From the NCBI GenBank assembly GCA_014529385.2, contig CM043942.1, positions 104,484,141-104,548,140 of the forward strand: 64,000 bases of DNA, in the 5' to 3' direction. The notes under the pieces are model-generated. The model searched no databases, was not told where the DNA came from, and saw nothing but the letters and a program-made list of their open reading frames with translations. The stretch is from Adiantum capillus-veneris (lineage: Eukaryota > Streptophyta > Polypodiopsida > Polypodiales > Pteridaceae). Positions 35,031 through 45,400 of this stretch are shown here, in pieces; the first letter of the stretch is position 1, and each line of letters starts with the position of its first letter. Made by a program: the position numbers and the translations under genes.

Positions 35031-35590
35031 AATACCACGACATCCCCACTAGTGTCGTGAGTGCCCAATAGTGTGTGTAGAACTAAGTACTAACATATGC
35101 TCCCAAACACAACACACACCACACGTGCACGCGCATGCGCACACATGCACATACTTTCAGGCTCAACCATAATGAAGCCTAGCACTAAAAGAAACATTAA
35201 ATCGGAAAAATTAGCACAAAAATGAAGTAGTTGATAGGGCAACAAAAGATCCAGAGAATTATCACAATATCAACTAATTGTAACTAAAATGAAACTTCAC
35301 ATTGTGAAGTTTGCATGTCCGCTATACGACAAAAAACTATACATCATGCATAGTATTGACTATATACCACCACATCATGCATAATATTGAATAAATACCA
35401 CCACATCCCCACTAACGTCGTCAATGCCCAATAGTGGGAGTAGAACTAGGTACTAATGTATGCTCCCAAACACACCACACACCACACGCGCACACACATG
35501 AGCATACATTAAGACTCAGCCATAATGAAGCCTAGCACTGCATTAAATCGGAAAAATTAGCACAGAAAATGAGGTAGTTGATAGGGCATA
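35031..35590. repeat. Two ~200-bp imperfect tandem copies
   Basis: 35031-35243 and 35391-35590 share, in order, 'aaataccac.acatcccc', 'gtgcccaatagtg', 'gctcccaaacacaacacacacc', 'gcacacatg', 'cataatgaagcctagcact', 'taaatcggaaaaattagcac' and 'gtagttgatagggca'. They differ by small indels and substitutions. About 150 bp of unrelated sequence separates them. Possibly the subterminal region of a transposon whose ends I could not find. Confidence 0.7.
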
Positions 35591-37216
35591 CGGGCTAAGC
35601 ATATGGAAAAACCCAAAAACATTGCCAATGGTCGTCACTGTGTAAGCCTATGATAGATTTCATCCATTCCATAAACTTGTATCCATCCATGTCTCTCTTC
35701 TAAAAAGGTAAAAAGGATAATATGATAAATTAAAATGATTTTGCACATCGATATGATTTTTTGCTAAGTCGTTTTTTTTAAAAAAAACATTTGCGTTCAT
35801 ATATTTTCTTGCTAAACTGAGATCGTTGTGAAAACTATGTGAGATCGATGTGCAAACTATGTGCATGAGTGCAAAGGAGAGAGCCATAGATCAAAGTAGA
35901 TAGTTAAAATGTAGCTACCCGACAAAAAAAACGGCGCAAAGAAGCTCGTCTTGGCCGATGAAACAACCCGCTGATCACGATTGAACTATTAGAATCGTCG
36001 TCATTTCTCTCAATTTGAAAAATGCATGTACGTTGCAGTAAGTCGATTCTCTGCGTACAAAAAAAATGATCTACAATGAGAACATATTGGATGCCATCCT
36101 TCACATAGCAGCATAAAAAGTCACACATTGCCATAAAACCAAAGGAAAGCAGTAACTAAAGATATATTAAAAGAAATGTTATTTGGGCTATTTACCAAAT
36201 TTGTGTAGCTTTAGTTGCTAAGCTCGCTCATAAGGATCTATGTGCTGGAGCTTCTGGAGTTGCACACGTTATACTGCCAAATTGAAACTTGCCAAGAAGG
36301 GCTCCGGCTAAGGTACTGCGCCACGTCTCTGCACGTGTACTGTGCTGCAGATCACTAGAGCATGGAAATTCTAGTACGGGTACGTCGAGCAGCGAACGCG
36401 TACAGTACTAGTGCGCTTTTGATTGCACTGGTAGTTGTAAAACTGCGCTTCTGATTACACTAGCCGTAGCTGTAAAACTCAACTTCTGATTGCGCTTCTG
36501 CTATAAAACGGTGCTGCTGCAAATCAGATCGAATAATGGCGCCCGCAGCTAGCTAGGATGTGTACCCTATGAGAGATCTCAAGGTTATGGCGCTCGCAGC
36601 TAGGCTGTGTACCCGAGCAGCTGCATCGACTGTCTTGCCACCTTCGACAGTAACTAATGCAGCTAGCAGCTAGGCCGGGCTGTTGTAATCACTCCCGATG
36701 GCCGGGCATGTTGCTGCAGGCAGCTATGGAGTACGCACAGTATGGCGGACCTTGCTGCAGGGAGCTGTGGATGATCAATAGGCACAGTATGACGGCCGGC
36801 AGGCAAGTGATCAATATAAAAAGACGAATAGCGCAAATAGCTAATGCAGCTTCGAGACGCTTGAGCTGGGCTTGGAGATCATCTACAGCCATTGCCGGCT
36901 TTGAATATAGAAACTCTATTTCACCAAAACCCTCAGTTTGCGCGCCAAATTCAAGGGTCATAGCTGGTATGAACTGGATTAGTCCCGCCTACCCAATGGT
37001 GAGAATCATCTCCTAACCTTTGAAATGCATAGAGTTCGTGAATTGCTGACCCTAAACCTCCTAACCTTTGAAATTGTATTATTTTCCAAGTCCTATTTTA
37101 CACTAACACTAACTCATCGTATATATTATGCATGGGTATTTGTGCGTGTGCGAGCTCACGTGCATTTGCGCATGCTCGCTTGTGCGAGCTCACGTGCATT
37201 TGCGCATGATCGCCTA

Positions 37217-37300
<84 letters not shown>

Positions 37301-37466
37301 AATGTTATATTGAACGTTTGCAAAATTCCAAAATGACATACGAGAGAGAACCACGGCAATCTTGGTGGATTTGACACAATGTATAGGTACAAAAATAGAA
37401 TTAAATGTATAGGGAAGTAAATTAAAAGCTAGAATAATCATCATCGTCACTCTCTCAATGTGTGTA

Positions 37467-37515
<49 letters not shown>

Positions 37516-38113
37516 TCAGAGCGATCATCTGCTATCAATTTTGTAATGGCATCCTAGCTGTGTTTTGCTTTTAGTTCCTGAGAAAAACCCTTGGAGGTAT
37601 CTTTAACATCTGCTAACTAGCACGACAGAATCTTTGTCCTAAAGAAGTCAATGCTCTCTTTTTTTCATGGATGTCATCCACTCTCTAATCTTCTCATATG
37701 ACACATAATAGTTTCAACATCGAGAAAGGCGAGACATTTCCTAGATTCTAATTGTGTTTAAATAAGCACTTGTACGAAAGGTTATATTGTTGGTAAGTTA
37801 GTCTTGGTATCCTTAGGGGCAATTTGTTTGGCAAGGTCTCCAAGCAGGATAAGGTGCATGGCATTCTCATTTAGAGAGAGAGAGAGAGAGAGATGGATAG
37901 ATTGTATAAGGGGTCTTAAAGGTCAAACATCATGCATGGTAGAAAATGAAACATGTTGTATGGTCTATGCTGAGCTTCATTAATGAAACTCGATGTTGGA
38001 GGATTGTGGATATAAGGGTGGCCATTAACATTCCACAAAGTGATTGGGAAAGAGAGTAAGTATGGACTCGAGTGATCAAATCTGGAAGCATTCAAGTAAC
38101 GGTGATTGTCATT

Positions 38114-38156
<43 letters not shown>
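35591..38156. other. Non-coding stretch with short tandem repeats and microsatellites
   Basis: No gene supported. 36415-36510 contains about three degenerate copies of a 'cttctgattgcactggtagttgtaaaactg' type unit. 36535-36620 has two related 'atggcgc.cgcagctag' units. GT then GA runs are at 37217-37297 and again at 37462-37514. CT run at 38118-38155. A GA run lies at 37876-37893. Confidence 0.45.
37095..37215. repeat. Short dispersed repeat shared with 49650
   Basis: 'acactaacactaactc' followed by 'atgcatgggt.tttg.gcgtgtg', then two direct units containing GAGCTCACGTGCATTTGCGC. The same order (one unit) is found at about 49654-49740 next to the LINE 5' fragment. In both places the repeat leads into a GT run. 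Confidence 0.6.
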
Positions 38157-38158
<2 letters not shown>

Positions 38159-39177
38159 TGCATCTATGAGAAGGTGATTTGTCAATTGCGCATGGGAAGA
38201 GAAATTTCAGAAATTTTTGTAAGCACTATTGGGGTTAAACAAGGATGTCCATTGTCACCAACTCTCTTTGGTCTATGCATCGATCAATTGGAACAAATGG
38301 TACTTGACTTTATGCAAGAAGAAGGCATTGAAGAGGTCACTATTTGCAATGCGGTAATCATGCTTTTGTTGTATGCGGATGATGTAGTGCTTCTAGCACA
38401 CACTTTAGAAGATGCACAAAAGCTTATGGTTGTCCTTGAGAAATTTTGCTTGCATAGTGGGCTGATTGTAAATGAATCCAAATCAAAGGTTATGCTTGTG
38501 AAAACCAACCATAAGGAGAAGCCATTCATTGTGTACAACAACGAGACACTTGAAGTTGTTGAGAGCTTTAAGTACCTTGGCCTTGAGGTTCCATCCAATC
38601 ACAAGTGGCATGAATGTGCTATGCATCATTTGGAAGCGGGAAAGAGAGCATATTATGCATTTGAGAACATGTGTAATGCGGGAAACATCAAGTGTTGGGT
38701 TCTCAAGAAGTATCTTCTTGATGCATTGGTGACACCGGTTCTTCTTTATGGAGTTGAAGTGTGGGGTGGGAGCATCTCAAAGTCTACTTGGAAAGAGTTT
38801 GAGAATGTCCAAAAGCGTTTTCTTACAAACTTTCAAGTTAAGACACAAACACCATATATGCTCCTACTTCTTGAGTCGGGATCTCTTCCAATTGAGGTTA
38901 TGGGCATGGAAAGGGTTGTGGAGTACATGATAAAGATGCGTCAAAACCCCTCACATCAACTTCCTATAATTGCATGGGAAGCAAGCAAAAAAGCTCAAAA
39001 GACGCATAAAAGCAAGATCTTGAGCACGGGATGGATACAAGACATAAAGAAGTGGTTTGGGAGTTGGGATGCATTACACTTGCTACATGATGCTTCAATT
39101 GACTCTCAAGTGAATGAAGCTTTTCTACAACGCCAATGTATTACGGCTTGGGAGAAATCCGGTGGGTCACTCTTCAT
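38157..39177 (+). pseudogene. LINE (non-LTR) reverse transcriptase fragment
   Basis: Plus-strand frame open from after a CT microsatellite to the chromovirus junction. GVKQGCPLSPTLFGLCID and the YADD box in LLLYADDVVLL are the RT palm motifs of non-LTR elements. HSGLIVNESKSKVM and FKYLGLEV are the following conserved blocks, then LLYGVEVWGG and a C-terminal region. The 5' part (endonuclease and RT fingers) is missing. The apparent stop arises from fused chromovirus sequence (GGC-TAA at 39182-39187). The fragment is too short to be functional. Confidence 0.88.
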
Positions 39178-40017
39178 ACAAGGCTAAACTTCTCTTCGGC
39201 CTATCATCCACAAACTGATGGCCAAAGTGAAATAGCTAACCTAACCATTCTTGATCTACTAAAAGCCTATGTAACGGAAGTAGATCAAAGATCCCAATGG
39301 GAGAAGTACTTACCTTTAGTAGAGTATGCTTACAATAACACTGTACATACTTCCACAGGAAAAGCACCTTTCGAGGTAATTGAGGGAAGATCAAAAAGTC
39401 CCTTGCTACTTAAGGTACATGGGAAGATCTTCGCTGCAGATGAGTATAGCCGAGACCTACAAGAATCTTTCCAAAAGATTAAGGATGCTATCTCTATCTC
39501 ACAGCAAAGGCAAAAGGCTGCTGCTGACAAGCACAGAAGAGCCCAAGCCTTTAAAGAAAACGATTGGGTCTTGTTAAAGTTTCCCAAGGCTCGATTAAGG
39601 CACACGACGGGCAAGAATCCTACGGGCCACCAAAAGTACTATGCTAAACTAGCAAAAAGGTACTATGGTCCCTTCCAGATTCTTAGGCCAATCAATGAGA
39701 TGGCCTATCAACTTAAGTTGCCCAATCATTGGCTCATACACAATGCTTTTCATGTGAGCCTCTTAAAGCCTTACAAAGGAGAGCCACCTCAAGAACCAAC
39801 TATTGAAGACCCACCGGAGATCGAGGACCACGAGGAGGTGCTGCAGCCCGAGTCCATTCTCCGACATGAAGACAAGGTATTAAGAGGCGGTAAGACTATC
39901 CGACGATATCTTATTAAGTTTAAGAATTATCCTTTTGAAGATGCTAGATGGATGCAAGGCATACAATTAAAGGATAACCTAAACCTTGTCAATGCTTACA
40001 ATGCTTCCCAAGAGTAA
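39178..40017 (+). pseudogene. 3' end of chromovirus pol (integrase C-terminus and chromodomain), truncated copy
   Basis: From 'acaaggc' at 39178 the sequence is essentially identical to 46475-47314. It encodes the integrase end from SSAYHPQTDGQSEIAN through the chromodomain (ESILRHEDKVLRGG, YLIKFKNYPFEDARW). The upstream 4.7 kb of gag-pol is absent and LINE sequence abuts directly. Confidence 0.92.
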
Positions 40018-40374
40018 GCAAATGTACAAAATGTTAAAAATGAACAAAAATTTTTGTCTTATAAGACTCTCTTTTTCTTTATTTGTGCACAAAAATGAAG
40101 TAGTATGCATGCTTAGATCAAGTTTGCGGAGACGACGTCTCCCAAACACCAAGTAGAGCTTGTCACTCTACTATGGAAGACTGATAGGACTAATGTGCAG
40201 ACATGCTTGCGGCAGCCTCAGGCTCTCAAGCGCCAAATGGACTAGTCATCCATTATGGAATGATGTCGTAGGGTAACATAGGGATCCTCTACCCGCTAAG
40301 AAAAGGACTCATGCATATGCTTTATCTTCTCTACACCATAGTCGAGGACGACTATGATTTCAAGAGAGAGGTAA

Positions 40375-41970
40375 TGTCATAATAATCAATATCTAATTCT
40401 CCTAAATGATTTTCTCATATTAAACTGATCATTTAATGTGGGGAAGTGCCAAGGAGAAAAAGCTAGAATATTGGTTAAGCTAGCAGACCAGGCCACAGTA
40501 GGGATCCAAAGGAGGGAAAATAGGGATCCAAAGGGGGGGCCATCTGCAAAAGAGCCATGTGAAACAATGGGCCAAAAAGACCCTAAGGTTCAGCCCATTA
40601 AGACTTCCAAAATGCTAAGGTTCCAAAATTCAAAGGTTGTGTCCAAAGGTCAACCCTAGGGAAAATTGGATGCTTAGTGTGTGCCCTAAAAGTCTTTGCA
40701 CATCCCTACATGGGAGGGGGCGAGCCCCAAAGGTAGGAGATGAGAGAGAAAGCCACACACACACACACACACACAGGCTCCCTTTACACAAAGGGAATGA
40801 GGGACACATGTCAGCTCCCTAGGCCAGATGCCCACAAGGTGTGCCCAATTCCTATTGGAAGACCCTTGAAGTGGACCAATGAGAATTAAGCTAGAGTAAA
40901 TCTAGTTTAATTAATTTAAAAACATTTAATAAAAGAAACCAATGAGAATTAAGTCTCCTAGAAGACTATTGGGCAGTCTCCCAAGGGGTCCAATGAGCAT
41001 TTAGGAGCCCCATGGCTTGCCTGATTCCTATTGGCCAGGAGGCAAAGGGGTCCAATGAGAGTTTAGTTTAATTATTTAATTACCTGAAGCTCTCACAAAA
41101 GGGGAAAGGGGGACACATGTCAGAAGGCTATCACTTATGCTGCTTAATTCCTATTGGCTTGACCTGGGGAGGTCCAATGAGGCAAAAGCCAGACCTATTT
41201 AGCAGCTAGGGCTCGCCCAAGAGAGAGGGGGGGCTGATTTTTGCTTGGCATTGACACACACACACTCACACTTGACCATGTGTGAAGGAAGAATACTCTA
41301 TCTCCTCCCAAGCTTTAATGGAGAGCTCATCACCTACTCCAAGCTTGTGAGATAGAAGCCTACATCAACACTCTCTTGGCATGTGGATGCAAATCCAACC
41401 AAGAGCCAAGCTTCAATGCATGCTCATCTTCTCTACCAAGCTAATTACTAAGCTAAGCTATGCTAATATGAGTGATTATGTGAGGAGATGTACATCTTTC
41501 TCGTAAGATACTTCTTTTTCCTCTCAATCTACTCTCATACCCTGCTAGCTCTCACCATCTTCGAAGGTGTGTGAGGTCTTGGGTCTGAGAACGGGGATAA
41601 TTCAAGTTGTGTTTGATTAAGTGTTTTGCTTGGTGTATGAAGCTTCCATCTTCATTGCACTAGCTAGTCTTGAAGGAACACAAAGAATTGTATTGTACAA
41701 TGTCTCTCTTGATGGGAGAAACCATAATACAAAGCCTTTTGGAGGGGGGACCGGCTCCATGCAAATCCGGTCCTCAACTGTTGTCAATAGCTTAATATCT
41801 CTCTCTTTTGAAAGTATTGTCGATGCTATCTAACTAGGTGTTATGCTTTTTGTTGCTCTCTCCACCCAAGCACTCTTGTAATTCTCATTAGGAATCTATT
41901 CTAATGAAATGCCCACTATGTTCATGCTAATTTCCGCTACACATAAGATTTTAGGCCATTAAATGTTACA
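40375..41970 (+). repeat. Chromovirus LTR 1 (1,596 bp)
   Basis: Bounded TGTCATAATA...AATGTTACA, with TG...CA ends. It contains a CA run at about 40755-40773 and repeated 'ccaatgag' and 'ttcctattgg' motifs (CCAAT-type boxes on both strands) between 40840 and 41190. It serves as 3' LTR of the truncated left copy and 5' LTR of the complete one. Confidence 0.93.
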
Positions 41971-41971
41971 T

Positions 41972-41984
41972 TGGTATCAGAGCT
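41972..41984 (+). promoter_or_regulatory. Primer-binding site, initiator-Met tRNA type
   Basis: TGGTATCAGAGCT begins two bases after the LTR end. TGGTATCAGAGC is the classic plant LTR-retrotransposon site complementary to the 3' end of initiator tRNA-Met. Confidence 0.92.
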
Positions 41985-42466
41985 CAAGGTTTCTCTTTTC
42001 TTGCTCAAGAAGGGAGGTCCTCAAGCTAGCTACAAATGGTTGGTATTATTAATTGCCTGTGAGTAAGTAGAATAGGGATTTTTCAGCCTTGCAGTGCGCC
42101 TGCCTTTGTGCAGTTAACGGGGCATCACCGTCGAGAGCTATGGTCTTAATAGTGGAGTCCTACGGGGCTTGCCTATGGCTTAACCACTATTGAGCTATTA
42201 GAAGCTTGACAGGAGCCGGTGCTGTTTGGTGTCGAAAGACCCTCTCTTCTATTCCTTGCAATTAATGGTATTCGAGCCGCGGGTACAGTAGCTTGAGTGC
42301 TTTTTCTAAAGGGGTAAAGAGGAGTAGCAACTAGGGCTTGAAGTGCCAAAGTACACCTAAAAAGTTTACACCTAAAAGTTGTTAGAATGGCTGACAATAG
42401 TAAGAGAGTGAAATTAATGTTGATAACTTTGATTTTGCTCATGAGCAAGCTACTAATGATGCTTCA

Positions 42467-45400
42467 ATGCTTGTTAACTATCTTGTTTCTAGGCTTCAAC
42501 AAGCCATGGGCAATCCATCTCTCCAAAGTGAAGTGCAACGGCAGCTCCGTGCTCACGGGATTCTCCAAGCTCATCACCATGACGAGAGAACACCTAGGAA
42601 GCCTCCTTGTGAGACTACCAAAAGAGGTCTCTCTCCGATTCGGGAAGAAGAAGAGAATCCATATGAAGGGCTCAAGAACTTACTTCTTGATGATGCATCT
42701 CCTTCCCAAAGGAGAACTCAAGAGCCTCCACCGAAGGAACGAGAAAGAAGCGAGTCTCCCGCCACCTCGGCGGAGATGGCTCCACGAAGACGGCGGGCTA
42801 AACGCTCTCCATCACCACCAAAGCGGAGAAGACCATCACACTCTTCTCCACGCCATAATTCAAAGAGGGATGATAAAAAGCAAGAGAAGAAAAAGGCGAG
42901 AAAGAGGACACCCTCTTCTCCATCTTCTTCATCCTCTTCCTCTTATGAAAGCTATCGTGAAGACGACAAAGATCAAGACAAGAAAAAGGTGAGAAAGAGG
43001 TCACCCTCTTCTCCACCTTCTTCAAATTCTTCATCTTCTGAAGAAAGTGATGGTGCAACTTTTGAACCATCGAAAAGAAGAGGCCATAGGAAATCCTATG
43101 CCGCATGGAAGAGGTCGTCCAAGTTGAAGAAATTCAAAGAGGGAGGGAAGAGCATCTCTTTCCTTACCTATGATGGCACCTTCGGTGCTACAGACAAAGT
43201 TTTGGCCTTTATCCAACAATTCGATGCGGCGTTTGGAGATGAGGGCTTCACGGAGTCCTCTAAGCTACGCCATGTAGCTATGCACTTTCAAAAGTCCGCC
43301 AGACAATGGTGGTCTAGCCTACGAGCCAACGGTGAAGCTCCACGAACATGGAAGGCTTTAAGAGCTTCCATTATGAAGCAGTTTTTGGCCACCGATGCCA
43401 AAGACAAAGTACTCACCGAATGGCGAAGCTTAAAGCTCTCTCCCAATGAATCCATCCACAAATATGTAGACAAGTTTTGGGACCTACAACTCAAAGCCAC
43501 TGTCTTCAAAAAGTTGGATTTTGGAGAGCAAAAGCAACAATTTTGTGCGGGCTTAACCGAAGAAATGGCGGAGTATGTCAACTCCCAAAGGCCACGTACC
43601 ATATCGGCGGTAATACACCATACTATGGTGGCCTCGCGAATCAATTTCCAAACGGGGGGTAAAAGAAATAATAAGCCCCCGGAAAACAAGGGTTCCAATG
43701 AGCCTAAGGGGAAGGACAATGTCCAAAAGTCTCCTAAGGGCAATTCCAACAAAGCTAAAGAGAAGGGAGTTTACAAAGGAAAGAATAAACTCTCTCCTGA
43801 AGAGCTTGAGCGTTATCGTAAAGATAACCGGTGTTTCAAGTGCGGCGAACAAGGGCATGCGTACCGCGCTTGTCCCCAAAAGAACAACCGCCAAGATCCT
43901 CCTAGAGCTTCTTTGGTTGAAATCCAAGAGGAGGAGATTCATCAAACTCACCACAAAGGATCTCCTCTATGCCATGCTTGGGGAAAGGTAAGAGAACATG
44001 ATGCTTTTATTCTCTTTGACCCTGTTTCTACGTTAGCCACCAAGCTAGGCATACAATCCTACGAGATGGGAGATATCCTACCCGCAGACAGTGCCTTCAA
44101 GGGGCAAGAAGCTTCAGTCACTCCCTTAATCGGGAAATTGAGGCTTCATGTCCAAGGCTATGTGGACAAAGAGGACTTCTTTATCTCTCCTCTCAAGCAT
44201 GAGGATGTAATCCTAGGGGCACCATGGTTTGACCGCCTGGCTGCCCATGTTAAATTTCCTGAAAGGAGAATCTCCTTTAAGTTCAGGGAAAAGGACATGT
44301 ATATAGATGCTAAGGAGATGGGTAACACCATCCCCATTGTACATACACCAGCTTTCAACAAGTCAATAAAGAGCTCTATTTCCGTGTACATGATTTTTGT
44401 TAAAGATTCTCAAAATGAACCTAATGCTTTAGCAAAAGAAAATAAAAGCAACCAAAAGGAATTAGAGTTATCCAATTTTCTCAAGGGGTTTCAAGATGTC
44501 TTTATTGACGACATCCCTTGTGAGCTACCTCCTAAACGAGGTAATGACGACCATGCAATTGAACTTCTTCCAGGAAGTTCACCGCCTAACAAACCTCCTT
44601 ATAGAGTTTCTCAAGCTCAACAAGAGGAGATTATGCGGCAAGTGCATGAGTTAGTTGAGAAGGGCATGGTTAGGCCTAGCTCATCTCCATTTTGCTCACC
44701 TGTGCTATTAGTGCAAAAGAAAGACGGCACATATCGTATGTGTGTCGACTATAGAGCACTAAATAGGATCACTATCAAGAATAGGTTTCCCGTTCCACGG
44801 GTAGAAGACCTATTTGATAAGCTACAAGGATCGACCTACTTCAGTAGGATTGACCTAAAAAGTGGCTATCATCAAATAAGGATAGTTGATCAAGACATTG
44901 TAAAGACCGCATTTCGTACTACATTTGGTCTTTACGAATACATTGTCATGCCTTTTGGCTTGACTAATGCACCAGCCACATTCAACCGCTTGATGGAGAA
45001 GCTGTTCAGGCCTCATCGAACCTTCACTGGAGTGTTCTTTGATGATATTATCATCTACTCTAATTCATTGGAGGAACACAAGCAACACCTCCAGGTAATA
45101 TTTCAAGTTTTAAGAGAGAATAAACTTTATGTTAATCGAAAGAAAAGTGAATTTTTCTTGCAAGAGATTCAATATTTAGGTCACATTATCTCTCAAGATG
45201 GAATCGAAATGGATCCATCTAAGTTAGAGGTAATAAAAGGATGGCCTAAACCAAGGAATCTTCATGAACTAAGAAGCTTTATAGGTATGTGTGCATACTA
45301 TAGACGCTTCATAGAAAAGTTCTCACAAATTGCGGGACCATTACATGACCTAACAAAGAAAAATGTTAGGTATACGTGGTCTGCTAAGGAGAACAATGCT

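Noticed and set aside
39136-40017. An independent 293-codon gene
   Set aside because: It is the 3' end of a duplicated chromovirus pol preceded by a few LINE codons.
42387-42992. 201-codon plus-strand frame overlapping gag
   Set aside because: Out of frame with the long gag-pol frame; only its first codons may be the original gag start.
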